Positions 33,872 through 43,359 of a stretch of 55,238 bases of DNA are shown here, in pieces (position 1 is the stretch's first letter; each line of letters begins with the position of its first letter). Origin of the DNA: Desulfomonile tiedjei (GTDB lineage: Bacteria > Desulfobacterota > Desulfomonilia > Desulfomonilales > Desulfomonilaceae); assembly GCA_016212925.1 (NCBI GenBank), contig JACRDF010000033.1:1-55238 (forward strand). Reading direction: 5' to 3'. The position numbers were made by a program, and so were the translations under genes. The notes under the pieces were generated by a model. That model was given only the letters and a program-made list of their open reading frames with translations, was not told the DNA's origin and did not search any database.

Positions 33872-36800
33872 GTGGATCCAAAAGACCTTATTCGACAAAT
33901 CGGAGACCGGGAGCCGCTGAATCCTTACCAGGTCGCAGGGATGGCTTCCGTCATAGCCGCGTCCGGAATCCGGCTGGACAATCATTTCACGCTGGAAGTG
34001 CAAAATCTGGAAAACGCCCTGATGGTACTGGACCGCTCGGGGCAGGAGGCGTCTCCTTATCTCATCGGCCTTCGACAAGATGATTCGAAACTGACCCTGT
34101 TCGTCCGGTTTCCGCGAGAGGCCCTGGAGAACGTGGTTTATCTCACGTCGTTTGAGGGCAGGCGAGACGCCATCCGAGAGAATTTAATCCCAGTGCTCAA
34201 TGACATCCCGAACTGGGTTGATGTGGTTGCGGCGCTATCGAGGTATTCTTTGGATCGCGATGACGATTCACTCGAAGGACGCTTGGCGCCCGTGCTTGAG
34301 ATTGTTTTCGCCTATTTCTTTGCGGCAATCACGCAACCGTTTGATGCACAGGCGAGGTCCGAGGCCGAGTATGCGTTGTCCCGCCTTGTGGAAAATATCC
34401 TCAAGTCTACCGATGATAAATTCCTGACCAATTACCTTCCTTTTGTTGAACGAAGCCTGGAATTTTTGGCCGGGCAGGCTTTTCCCAAGCCCGTGAATTC
34501 CTTCGAGCGGCGAACCCTCGAAATATCCGGCATTCGCTCGGCGTTGAACGGGAGAGCCGAGGATCTGCGACTTCAGCTCCGTCCGATGATTGACCTTATG
34601 GCGGCACAGGTCCTTTTCACAGTTATGGAGGATATTAGAGCTTGTCCCGCGAATCTGGTTCAGAAGCTCAGCGACACTGTTTCCGAAGAGGATTTCCCGG
34701 ACAAGGAGCGTTTTCGGATGGAGATTCTAGCACGCATCGATCGCTACTCATTGGACAAAGTCCAGGACAGACAAAGAGCCTACAGTCTTGTCCTGGAAGG
34801 GCAGCGGTCAATCGACGAGTCTGAAATCTCCGAAGGAATAGCGTTTGTCAGGGGACTGGCCCAGGAATGGCAGGCGATTCTGACTGCTTTTCAGGAGGCG
34901 ATTGATTCGCTTCCGGCAAGAGTTCAGGAGGCGTTCGCGGAGATCCTGGCCGGTCAAATCTTATGTGTGGACAAACCGGAGGTCAAGGAGCTTCTCATCC
35001 GGGGCCTTTGTCAAGTCGTCGTACTGCTGGAAAAGACGCGAAAGCAGGCTTCTCGAGACCTGGTCAATACCTTTGCAAGCTTGCTGCTGGATCGAGCGTA
35101 CTCCGCCCAGGATACCGACGAGATAGTTTCTTCTTTGAGAGCAATAGAATCTCTCGGAGTGACGTTGGGCAATGCCGGCTATTCACTTATGGCCCAGGAA
35201 TTGCTGGACCATTTGGTCAGGCGCCCTTTGATTCAGCCGCGGACAACCAAGTATACAATTGAAGACGACGACACGGGGGAACCTCTAGTACTGGCCGAAG
35301 AAGCCGGTGTTAATCAGGCTCACGTCCAGCACATCAAGAGCTTGATGGCAATTATCGCGTCCAATCCACGCATCATGCACCGGCTGATACCGTACCTCAC
35401 CATCCAGATCGAGATCGGCCGGATTCGCCTGTGCGACGAGGACCTCATCCAGTACTGGATCTCGCGCCTGCTCAGAGCCAATTCCCCTGTGACCCACTTT
35501 CTGGTTCGCACGCTGATCAAGGCTATTCCCTACTCGCTCAAGGACATCGGTCCGCTGGATGCCCTGAGGCTCACCGCGGCGAGCCTGGCCAAAGAGTTGG
35601 CTAACCGAGGGGTAAAGCCCCTGGGGAACTTCCTCGGCAAGCTCCGGGGAGACATTCACTGGCGAGGCAGCGTCGAGAATTTCTATTTCTGCCAGAGCAT
35701 CCTGAGATACTTCAAGGACGGGAATCGCGACGCGCTTGTGGAATGGATGCCGCCCGAATCCATGCCCTATTTGTCCATGGACCAGTGGTGCTCGGAGTCG
35801 GAGATGCAGGGAATCCAAGGACTGACCGACCGGATTTTCGAGGACCTGGAAATCAACCCGGCTGAAAAAGACGGCATGATGGCGTTAGTGGCCCTGGATT
35901 CAGCAGCGTACAGGGATGATGACACCTGGCCGGAATTCTCTCGGCGCATGGTACTTGATGTAGTGGACCTGTTGAAAGGCCTGCACACAAAATATTTCAT
36001 TGTCCGTGAATCCACGTCCATTCCCGGAAGCCATCAGGACCTGGAGAGGCTGGAGCAGATCATTGAGGATAGGCAGGCCCTCAAGGTGCGTTTTCTTACC
36101 CCGGACATCCGTGAACCCATGCCGCCGGCGGTGACCCTCACTGAAGGTACCGAAGACAGCGCCCGGGAAATGGAACGGATAAAGCGCGAGCAGCCTGACA
36201 CGCCTATAATACTTCGGGCAAAGAAGGCCGGGCATGCTTACGCGCAAAAGGCGACGTACATTGAACACCGCTTTGAGGCTTTCACGCAGGACCTGGGTCT
36301 CGAAGCCCTGCAAGAGACTCTGGCCACGAGCATCAACAACACGCGTTTTGAGCAGATCACCATTGAAAACCTTCCCCAGGCGCTCAGCTTCTTGGACCAG
36401 CTTGTCCGCGGGCTCTCCGTCAACGGTCATTCCAGTTACTACCTTGTCCAGGCGGGCCGTGATCTCCGTCGCGCGGGAGCGCTTGGATTGACTTTTGACA
36501 AGGTGCGGGACCTAATTAAGATTCTCAAGAGCGAACTGGACGATATACACATATTCTATCGAAACCGCTTCGAAGAGCCGTTTGACGACTTCTTGTCCGC
36601 GCATCCTATGGAACAACTGCCCAGAAAGCTCAAGGAGCTTACTACGCTCAAGGATATCCCTGAGACGGATTTCTTTAGGAACTATTTGAAAACCCTGTAC
36701 ATATCCGATCTGCAAGCTCGAGACGGCAACCTCCGGGTCCTGGAAACGTTTATAGACAAAGTGGAGCTGTTCCTGAACCAGCGCCTCGCCGAATCGGGCA

Positions 36801-38329
36801 GAAGGGTGGCAAGGCGTGGCAAGACGCCTTCTCGTTCGGTGCCTTTCTATTTTCCGGATGCTGAAGAGATCTCTCCGTGCAGAATAGGCCTGAAGGCTCT
36901 CTTGCTCAGGTTCGCCGAAAACACGCCTCCGTACTTCGTTATCACCACAGACCAGCCTCTCGAGACCACCGATGAGCTGCTGAGCGATACCGAATTTCGC
37001 CAGAGCTTGTCTGTGGCCGTGGAAAACTTGGGCAAACACTCGGGCCGTTCCTTCGGGGACCCCGCGAATCCTGCCTTGTGCTCTGTCAGATCAGGGGGCC
37101 GGATAAGCATGCCCGGCATGATGACCACCATCACCAACGTGGGAATAAATGACGAAATTGCTGAAGGTCTCGCCAAAAAGGTTAATCCGTGGTTCGCGTA
37201 CGATTGCTATCGCCGTTTCCTTCAGGAATTCAGCCAATCGGTATTCGGTATCGAGCGAGACGAGTTTCAGGAACTTATCGACGAAAGTAAAACGAGGTAC
37301 AGGGTCATTCGCAAGGCTCACATGAGCGCCGATCAGATGAAAAGCCTTGCCTTCGAATACAAAAGGCGAGTCGCGGAACTGGCTCCAAAAGTCATTGACC
37401 TACTGGACAGGGGCAAGTTCCTCGATATCCTGATTTATTGCGCGGGTGTTGTAATGCACTCACACGAGAGCACCGCAGCCAGAAAGTACGCGGAGGCCGC
37501 GGCAATCGCGGGAAATTGGCGAACCCCCGTAATTGTCCAGAGCATGGTCTACGGCAATATGGAGCTGACCAACTCCGGGACTGGAGTGGTTTCTTACAAT
37601 CCGTTCACAATGGACCTGCGGGGAGACTTCGCTCTGGGTGATCAAGGAACCGACGTAGTGGACGGTAAAGTGGCTACCATTCCGGTTTACGACCCGTGGA
37701 AGACCAAAGAGTGTCTCGCTACGGAGATGCCGGATGGCTGGAAGCAACTCTCGAAGATCCTGTTCAGAACCGCGGAACGGCTTCATATGGATATCCGTGT
37801 GGAATACACAATCGAGAAGGGGAAGGTCTTTGTGTTGCAGGTCCGCAAGGACCGCGAGCGCAAGGAGCGTGTCCCCTCCTTGAAAAGCTTCGGTTACAAC
37901 GTTATTGCTCAAGGCACCGGAGTGTCCGGGACCATTTTTCGCGGTATCCTGGTAACCGACAGAAATCAGATTGCCCCATTTCGGCACATCAATAAAGCGC
38001 GTTCCATCATCGAGGCCATGAACGAGAAGATGCCGGAACACGACAAACTTGACGGGTTCGTCTTTGTGGTCAATGATCCGATCCCGGAGGAGATCATGGA
38101 CGAGGTTTTCTCCCTGCCTGTGGCCACGGCGCTGGTGAGCCGCTTGGGTGGTCGTGGAGCACACGCGGCTGACATCTCCAAAGCGCTTGGCAAGGTCTAT
38201 GTGGGGCAGGTCCGGCAGATAGTGAAATTTTCCGGCAAACCCGAGTCCGTGAAGTTCGACGGCCGGGACGTAGTGGTGGGGACTAAAATGATCATCCACG
38301 GTCAAACAGGGGAAATAGCCTTATATTGA
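33872..38329 (+). CDS. PPDK-related ATP-binding/phosphohistidine protein lacking the PEP barrel
   Basis: A 1485-residue protein. Residues 1 to ~950 are mostly helical and unrecognised. Near 1070-1085, SVRSGGRISMPGMMTTITNVGIND matches the ATP-grasp region of pyruvate phosphate dikinase (usual SVRSGA..SMPGMMDTVLNLGLN). Near 1350, VEYTIEKGKVFVLQVRKDRE resembles the end of that domain. The C-terminus holds a swivelling phosphohistidine domain with His1431 in GGRGAHAADISKALGK. The PEP/pyruvate TIM barrel is missing. It may phosphorylate another substrate, as rifampicin phosphotransferase or glucan dikinases do. GTG start with a weak ribosome site; next start Met24. Confidence 0.8.
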   Translation: MDPKDLIRQIGDREPLNPYQVAGMASVIAASGIRLDNHFTLEVQNLENALMVLDRSGQEASPYLIGLRQDDSKLTLFVRFPREALENVVYLTSFEGRRDAIRENLIPVLNDIPNWVDVVAALSRYSLDRDDDSLEGRLAPVLEIVFAYFFAAITQPFDAQARSEAEYALSRLVENILKSTDDKFLTNYLPFVERSLEFLAGQAFPKPVNSFERRTLEISGIRSALNGRAEDLRLQLRPMIDLMAAQVLFTVMEDIRACPANLVQKLSDTVSEEDFPDKERFRMEILARIDRYSLDKVQDRQRAYSLVLEGQRSIDESEISEGIAFVRGLAQEWQAILTAFQEAIDSLPARVQEAFAEILAGQILCVDKPEVKELLIRGLCQVVVLLEKTRKQASRDLVNTFASLLLDRAYSAQDTDEIVSSLRAIESLGVTLGNAGYSLMAQELLDHLVRRPLIQPRTTKYTIEDDDTGEPLVLAEEAGVNQAHVQHIKSLMAIIASNPRIMHRLIPYLTIQIEIGRIRLCDEDLIQYWISRLLRANSPVTHFLVRTLIKAIPYSLKDIGPLDALRLTAASLAKELANRGVKPLGNFLGKLRGDIHWRGSVENFYFCQSILRYFKDGNRDALVEWMPPESMPYLSMDQWCSESEMQGIQGLTDRIFEDLEINPAEKDGMMALVALDSAAYRDDDTWPEFSRRMVLDVVDLLKGLHTKYFIVRESTSIPGSHQDLERLEQIIEDRQALKVRFLTPDIREPMPPAVTLTEGTEDSAREMERIKREQPDTPIILRAKKAGHAYAQKATYIEHRFEAFTQDLGLEALQETLATSINNTRFEQITIENLPQALSFLDQLVRGLSVNGHSSYYLVQAGRDLRRAGALGLTFDKVRDLIKILKSELDDIHIFYRNRFEEPFDDFLSAHPMEQLPRKLKELTTLKDIPETDFFRNYLKTLYISDLQARDGNLRVLETFIDKVELFLNQRLAESGRRVARRGKTPSRSVPFYFPDAEEISPCRIGLKALLLRFAENTPPYFVITTDQPLETTDELLSDTEFRQSLSVAVENLGKHSGRSFGDPANPALCSVRSGGRISMPGMMTTITNVGINDEIAEGLAKKVNPWFAYDCYRRFLQEFSQSVFGIERDEFQELIDESKTRYRVIRKAHMSADQMKSLAFEYKRRVAELAPKVIDLLDRGKFLDILIYCAGVVMHSHESTAARKYAEAAAIAGNWRTPVIVQSMVYGNMELTNSGTGVVSYNPFTMDLRGDFALGDQGTDVVDGKVATIPVYDPWKTKECLATEMPDGWKQLSKILFRTAERLHMDIRVEYTIEKGKVFVLQVRKDRERKERVPSLKSFGYNVIAQGTGVSGTIFRGILVTDRNQIAPFRHINKARSIIEAMNEKMPEHDKLDGFVFVVNDPIPEEIMDEVFSLPVATALVSRLGGRGAHAADISKALGKVYVGQVRQIVKFSGKPESVKFDGRDVVVGTKMIIHGQTGEIALY

Positions 38330-38363
38330 GAAAACTGTTTCCTACAACGCGGGAGAGTGGCGT

Positions 38364-40142
38364 TTGATCGATCAGCATTCAATCGGAAAGCTTCTGCTGG
38401 AAACGGGAAGAATAACCAGCCAAGACTATTCCACGGCCATCCGGGAGTCGAGAGAGACAGGCAGATCTCCTCATGAGCTGCTGCTGATGAGCGGAAAGGT
38501 CTCTGTGGATGAACTGGTCCAGGCGCTAACCATCCACATGGACATAACCTTGCTCAAAGAAGCCCTGGGCATGTCCCTCGGGTCCGCTCCCTCCAAGACA
38601 CGGACTCGCCCCCCCACGTCGTACCTGGAAAGGATCTCGCTCCTGTTCAAAATGAGCATCCTGTTGAGCACCCAGACCAACATGGGGTCTCTGGTCGAAC
38701 TTCTTATCAGAGAAGCGCCGTCGGTGATGAATGCGGAACGCGCCACCATCTTTCTCGCGGACAACCAAACCGAAGAACTCTATTCCCATCTGGGTGTGGG
38801 GCTACAGCACTATCAGATACGAATCCCGTGGAATTCGGGTATTGCCGGATGGGTGTTTACCCACAGGCAGCCTCTAAACATAGCCGACCCGTATCATGAT
38901 GCCCGCTTCAACAAGGACGTGGATTCCCGCACCGGCTTTCAAACAAAGAGCCTCCTTTGCGTTCCGTTGCAGACCCCGGTCGGCCAGACCATCGGCGCCT
39001 TTCAGGTCTTGAACAAGAAAGCGGGGGTGTTCACAGGCGCGGATCTCGAAATAGCCGAGATCTTTGCATCGCAAGCAGCGCGATCCATAGAGCACGCGTT
39101 GGAATGGGACGATCTAAGAGAACGAGCTTCCATTCTGAAGCGGGAAAACGTCGACCTGAAACAGGCCCTTCAACACAAGGAGCCGCTCGAAGAGATAGTC
39201 GGCAGTTCAAAGGCCATTCAGGATGTGCGGGCCCTTATCAGGAGAGTCGCGCCCACGGAAACCACCGTATTGATCCAAGGGGAGTCAGGAACGGGCAAAG
39301 AGCTGGTAGCGCGCGCGATACACCAGCTCAGCCCCCGAGTCAACGCAGCATGGATCACCCTGAATTGCGCGGCTGTCCCGTCGGAACTTATTGAAAGTGA
39401 GCTTTTCGGTCATAAGAAGGGGGCGTTTACAGGCGCGGTCGGGGACAATAAGGGTGTTTTCAGGTCCGCGGACAAAGGCAGTTTGTTCCTGGATGAGATC
39501 GAAGCCACTTCTCCGGCCATGCAGGTCAAGCTTCTGCGCGCTATTCAGGTCGGCGAAATCAGACCTGTAGGAGACAACATCACCCAGCAGGTTGACGTCA
39601 GGCTTATAACCGCGACTAATCGTGACTTGCAGGACCATGTGCGCCGCGCGCTCTTCCGGGAGGACCTTTTTTATCGTATTCACGTGTTCCCGATTACGAT
39701 TCCGCCTTTAAGAGAAAGAATTGAGGATGTTCCTGCCCTGATCAAGCATTTTCTCCATCGCTTCTACCTTCAGACAGGAAAGATGATTCGCGGGATAGAC
39801 CCCGCGGCGCTGGATCTTCTGGTCCGTTATCCTTGGCCGGGGAACGTCCGGGAGCTGGAAAACGAGATTGAAAGGGCTCAGATTCTCGCGTCGGAAGGTG
39901 GCAACATTTCGGTGCGATGCCTCTCCCCGCGAATTACTCAATCCCTTGAACAGATATTCAAGGCCAAAACCTCCACGGAGTTGCCGAAGCTCAGAGACGC
40001 GGTTGATGCCCTCGAACGCAAGATGATCATCCAGGCCCTTGACCGTTACGACGGCAATAGAAGCCTCTCTGCCAGGTCCCTCGGCCTCTCGAGACAGGGA
40101 CTCCTCAACAAAATGAACAAGTTCGGCCTCAAGGACTGGTGA
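38364..40142 (+). CDS. Sigma-54-dependent transcriptional activator with GAF sensor
   Basis: A 592-residue regulator beginning at TTG. Residues 1-70 resemble the N-terminal helical domain of type II/IV secretion ATPases (SIGKLLLETGRITSQDYSTAI). A GAF domain follows (about 90-250). The AAA+ core has Walker A GESGTGKE near 306, the sigma-54 contact loop GAFTGA near 353, and arginine-finger sequence LFREDLFYRIHVFPI. A Fis-type helix-turn-helix closes it (NRSLSARSLGLSRQGLLNKM). It has no receiver, so it is controlled by a ligand at GAF or by the N-terminal domain. It lies 34 bases after the PPDK-related gene, probably in one transcript. Confidence 0.93.
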   Translation: MIDQHSIGKLLLETGRITSQDYSTAIRESRETGRSPHELLLMSGKVSVDELVQALTIHMDITLLKEALGMSLGSAPSKTRTRPPTSYLERISLLFKMSILLSTQTNMGSLVELLIREAPSVMNAERATIFLADNQTEELYSHLGVGLQHYQIRIPWNSGIAGWVFTHRQPLNIADPYHDARFNKDVDSRTGFQTKSLLCVPLQTPVGQTIGAFQVLNKKAGVFTGADLEIAEIFASQAARSIEHALEWDDLRERASILKRENVDLKQALQHKEPLEEIVGSSKAIQDVRALIRRVAPTETTVLIQGESGTGKELVARAIHQLSPRVNAAWITLNCAAVPSELIESELFGHKKGAFTGAVGDNKGVFRSADKGSLFLDEIEATSPAMQVKLLRAIQVGEIRPVGDNITQQVDVRLITATNRDLQDHVRRALFREDLFYRIHVFPITIPPLRERIEDVPALIKHFLHRFYLQTGKMIRGIDPAALDLLVRYPWPGNVRELENEIERAQILASEGGNISVRCLSPRITQSLEQIFKAKTSTELPKLRDAVDALERKMIIQALDRYDGNRSLSARSLGLSRQGLLNKMNKFGLKDW

Positions 40143-40165
40143 CGAGGTTGACGCCCCATACGACC

Positions 40166-41170
40166 TCAGAATGAGAGCTTCAAGGCCAATCCAGCCGCGA
40201 CATTATATCGCGAGAAGGTCATGGACTCTCCACCAAGGGGTGTTGCTGTCAGGTCCGGGTGATTTGTGGTGTATTTGCCTTCGACCTTTCCGGTGCCTCG
40301 GGTTGCGAGCCAGCTGCCTTTGGACCATAGCCCCAGACGGATTTCAGGCGAAACCCTCGCATCGTACTCGAACCTGGCCTCAACAAATCCGGCCGGCTTA
40401 TTCAAGGCAACCTCTGCCTCCCCGGAGAAATTGTTTGACGGCAATACATTCGCAGTCATCCTGGTGAGCACCTTAATATCAGTAGCAGCGAAAGGACTGG
40501 CAATGATGTAGGCCTTGTAACTCCGTCCCAGTAATCCAAACCCTGCATACGGTATCCAGATCTCACTTGAAAGGTCGGTGGCCTCGAGATTCACGTTTTT
40601 GTATGTGCCGGAACTTGCGCCGGCAACACCGCGGGCGTCGCGGAAAGCAAGGTCGAAATGATCCCATCGCAACCCACCGATAAGCCCAAAAGGGCTCCAA
40701 ACATTGAAAGTCGCTCCCACTTCAATCTCCCACCACTCAAGTTGACGCTCCCTCCATTCGGACGGCCTGTTCGGGACAACCGTCCCTCCAAGTGTGGGAC
40801 CCAAGAAACTCTGGACGAAGTTTCCCGCGACACTCGTGAAGAAGGCAAGATTAGGGTTCACCTGGGCCGTTACGCTTGCTTCCGCGATCCAAAGATTCGC
40901 TTCCGGAAGCTTCAATCTGGCCGGGTCTCCTCTGTACCCTTCGCCTCCTTTAATGGAGAGTTCAAAGGGCACCGGAATTCTGGCATCCACCCCCATCCTT
41001 TGATAACCCAGTCGCCCCGAAGGAGTGATTCTGATTTGCCCGAACCTGAACGCTGTAGAACCAAAAGTCTCGGCAGGTACGGCTGAAACGACCAGAGAGC
41101 CAACGATATCGTTCGCGGCAGCCGAGAAGGGGACCAGCCAAACGGCAAGGACGATGATGATCCTTTTCAT
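40166..41170 (-). CDS. Secreted, probably outer-membrane beta-barrel protein
   Basis: A 334-residue protein. Residues 1-20 form a signal peptide (KRIIIVLAVWLVPFSAAAND). The rest alternates short beta strands rich in aromatic and glycine residues (FSGEAEVALNKPAGFVEARFEYDA) and ends MTFSRYNVAAGLALKLSF, with the terminal Phe typical of outer-membrane barrels. Its ligand is unknown. The ATG at 41170 begins the signal peptide; the 16-residue extension to 41218 is not supported. It converges on the sigma-54 activator gene. Confidence 0.75.
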   Translation of the reverse strand: MKRIIIVLAVWLVPFSAAANDIVGSLVVSAVPAETFGSTAFRFGQIRITPSGRLGYQRMGVDARIPVPFELSIKGGEGYRGDPARLKLPEANLWIAEASVTAQVNPNLAFFTSVAGNFVQSFLGPTLGGTVVPNRPSEWRERQLEWWEIEVGATFNVWSPFGLIGGLRWDHFDLAFRDARGVAGASSGTYKNVNLEATDLSSEIWIPYAGFGLLGRSYKAYIIASPFAATDIKVLTRMTANVLPSNNFSGEAEVALNKPAGFVEARFEYDARVSPEIRLGLWSKGSWLATRGTGKVEGKYTTNHPDLTATPLGGESMTFSRYNVAAGLALKLSF

Positions 41171-41358
41171 CCCCGAAACCTCAGCCCGCGGCGTGTGCAA
41201 GCTAATCACGCGCGTCAATGGAAAGATAGTAGTGAAGGATAAGACAAATTCGTGTGTAAAATAATGGGGTTTTGAATTTCAGTCAAGATCTTGCGCCCAA
41301 GCAGTAGTTTGGACGGTCAGGTGGCGTACCCTTTCATGAAAGATTTCAATGTCCCAAC

Positions 41359-41487
41359 TCATCGACAGCTCTTCGTACGATCCTTGTTTTTGTCGAGCAG
41401 CACTATTTCGCTTCCCACGCCTGTCATAACCAAAGCATAAGCCGACGTTGCCCCGACCAAACCTGATCCCACTACCCCAACCTTCAT
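41359..41487 (-). pseudogene. Truncated lactate/malate dehydrogenase remnant
   Basis: The minus strand from ATG 41487 encodes [20 protein letters not shown], then [17 protein letters not shown], and stops at 41361-41359 after 42 residues. This is the N-terminal Rossmann fold of an L-lactate/malate dehydrogenase (GXGXXG plus the LLD NAD-binding acid). A normal enzyme is about 310 residues; nothing homologous follows in any frame I read. Codon reading is intact at first and then lost, so it is a recent fragment or a deletion remnant. Confidence 0.7.
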
Positions 41488-41807
41488 TTTCGGAGATCGC
41501 TCCCTGCTTTTCATACCGATTGGCATTTAGAAGAATGACTCGGATCGCCATCGTGTAGGGCACTGACCTGCCCAAGCAGGTCCGTGCTTCTTCTCTGCCG
41601 TGTTCCAAGTTTCATCGCAAATCAGTATGAATGATTACGAGCCACCCCGCAAAGGCAATGATTTGCCCGTACGAATTCGAAAAAGTCACGAGCGAACCTC
41701 TTACCCGAGTAGGGAAGAGGCCCGCTCGCACCGACGTTGCAGCAATGCGCTTAGAGGGCCTGTGCAAGCCCCTTGCGGGAATACTCGTAGAAGTATAGGC
41801 CCATACT
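41488..41807. other. Gene-free stretch beside the dehydrogenase remnant
   Basis: No gene is supported in this 320-base stretch. It contains TGAATGATTACGAGCCACC at 41628-41646, which recurs with one change at 43332-43350. With the dehydrogenase remnant it suggests past rearrangement. Confidence 0.5.
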
Positions 41808-41990
41808 CTAAGCAGCCTTCTTCGTGATCCTTTCCTTGAAATCCAGGAGAAAAGCCTTCTCTCGCTTGAGATCCTCACGAAACGACAGTTTCTCCGTGTT
41901 AGAGATTTCCGAGGTCAATTCGGACAAATAATTCTCGACCACGTGTTCAAGCATGTCGGCCTGTTCGTCATTGAGATCGATGTGTACCAT
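41808..41990 (-). CDS. Small conserved-type protein, 60 residues
   Basis: The sequence MVHIDLNDEQADMLEHVVEN, followed by YLSELTSEISNTEKLSFRED and an all-helical basic end, resembles a widespread unnamed family of 55-65 residue proteins with the pattern LxxxQxxxLxxxLExYLSELxxEIxxT. The function is unknown. The acidic/basic heptad-like spacing suggests a coiled-coil or helical hairpin. It has no clear Shine-Dalgarno sequence. It stands alone on the minus strand between gene-poor regions. Confidence 0.65.
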   Translation of the reverse strand: MVHIDLNDEQADMLEHVVENYLSELTSEISNTEKLSFREDLKREKAFLLDFKERITKKAA

Positions 41991-42270
41991 TGTCTTTTAC
42001 TCTTTCTCTTAACCTGCTTCGTCAGATTTGCGAAAATCCATCGTACCTCGCAGCGTCATTGCATCAATTTATTCCGAAGCAGCCTTTCGGAGCTAAGATC
42101 CTCCCGATTCACACTGTTTTTCGACCACCTGATTGACGGCACAATCCGACTCCAGATGGCCTCTTTCGCTCATAAATTAACAATACCGGAGGACTCCAGC
42201 AAGTCGCATCCATTTCCGCCCGGAGGTGTCTCTGCCAACGACTGCAGCAGCTTACGATAGGTCGCGCACC

Positions 42271-42936
42271 TCAGTAACACGCCGGAGCGCAGACCGTGCC
42301 GGTCGTGTACCCGGGACCGGTCCAAGAAGGAACGCAACCGCTGTAACAGACGGTCATGGGACTGCTGGCCGCGGCTCCGGGTAACGCTTGCGGGGTCCCA
42401 GGCCGAGCGAGCTGGTTGTAAGTCGGCACCACGGTTCTACTTGACGTTGCCGGGGCGTTCCATCCAGTACCGGTTCCCCACCTCGGCAGCCAATAACAGA
42501 GCGAGGCCGGACCCCAGCCGCTGCTCGGTGGATTAGCCTGTGACGCTGCTACACCCTGCTGTGGAGCGGCGGTTCCCTGGCCGGCCGGCGTACGCCAATC
42601 GCCTGTTCCCGCGACAGCCTGTCCCGCTCTTTGGCCCGCGGGCTGCGCGGGTATGAACCATGTGTAAACAGGCCCTGTCCCTCCCGGCGGATAAGTGGTG
42701 TAGAAGGCAACCGGAGGATTGCCCGCTATGGTTGCCTGTTGAGCCGGAGCTACACCGGAACTGCTCACTCCTGCCGCGTCCTTTAGGATTCTGTCGGCTT
42801 TTGTTTGAGCATCCTTAAACGTGCTCTTTTTCGCGCTATTTCCTGCCGCCACGGCCGAATCGGCCGCCAGGGCGCTCATGACAAATAATATGGCCACCAG
42901 AATCGACAATATGCTCAATCCTTGATGAATTCTCAT
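42271..42936 (-). CDS. Secreted Gly/Pro/Ala-rich protein of unknown function
   Basis: About 221 residues. A signal peptide (LSILSILVAILFVMSALAADSAVA) precedes a lysine-rich stretch (NSAKKSTFKDAQTKADRIL). The remainder is low-complexity, rich in Pro, Gly, Ala, Gln and aromatic residues (TTYPPGGTGPVYTWFIPAQP; SSGWGPASLCYWLPRWGTGT). Four cysteines lie in the second half, three of them in the last 31 residues (VCYSGCVPSW; VCAPACY gives two). I recognise no family. The ATG at 42936 has GGAGG six bases upstream. It may be a surface or cell-envelope protein. Confidence 0.65.
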   Translation of the reverse strand: MRIHQGLSILSILVAILFVMSALAADSAVAAGNSAKKSTFKDAQTKADRILKDAAGVSSSGVAPAQQATIAGNPPVAFYTTYPPGGTGPVYTWFIPAQPAGQRAGQAVAGTGDWRTPAGQGTAAPQQGVAASQANPPSSGWGPASLCYWLPRWGTGTGWNAPATSSRTVVPTYNQLARPGTPQALPGAAASSPMTVCYSGCVPSWTGPGYTTGTVCAPACY

Positions 42937-43092
42937 GCTGAAACCTCCAATACCGTTTGGAGCCTCCACATATCTCGTGGTCCTGTAATTCATTCAAATA
43001 AGATGCGATTTGAGCCTTGGGGATTCACAAGGATGCGTAAAACAACAGCCACCGCAACCATTCAGTCTTGCGGGGGTGGAAGGGATTCTTAG

Positions 43093-43307
43093 CCCTGAAG
43101 GGGCGTACCAATGGTAGCCACGGGTGTAACCCGTGGACCGGAAGCATTGCCACAGCCCTGAATCACCGACCCTGGAGGGGTCGACCAATCCCGAAGTCCA
43201 ACTCACGGTCATGGGCGACCCCTCCAGGGTTGGTGATCCAAATGATTGTGTGGACCATTCTCCACGGGCTTACGCCCGTGGCTACTGTCGGGCTGCCCCT
43301 TCGGGGC
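43093..43307. repeat. Compound inverted-repeat element
   Basis: Left end 43093-43136 (CCCTGAAGGGGCGTACCA... with hairpin CCACGGGTGTAACCCGTGG) pairs imperfectly with right end 43262-43307. Inside, 43162-43186 and 43213-43237 are inverted repeats matching at 23 of 25 positions (ATCACCGACCCTGGAGGGG). There is no transposase. It is of the same general style as the element at 7767-8159, and together with flanks it fills the 423-base gap 42937-43359. Confidence 0.75.
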
Positions 43308-43359
43308 ATGGGAGACGCTCCCGCACGTACGTGAATGATTACCAGCCACCTTCTTTCGC

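Noticed and set aside
41279-41608. A 109-codon minus-strand frame
   Set aside because: It overlaps the dehydrogenase remnant in another frame and has no recognisable protein features; the remnant explains the sequence better.
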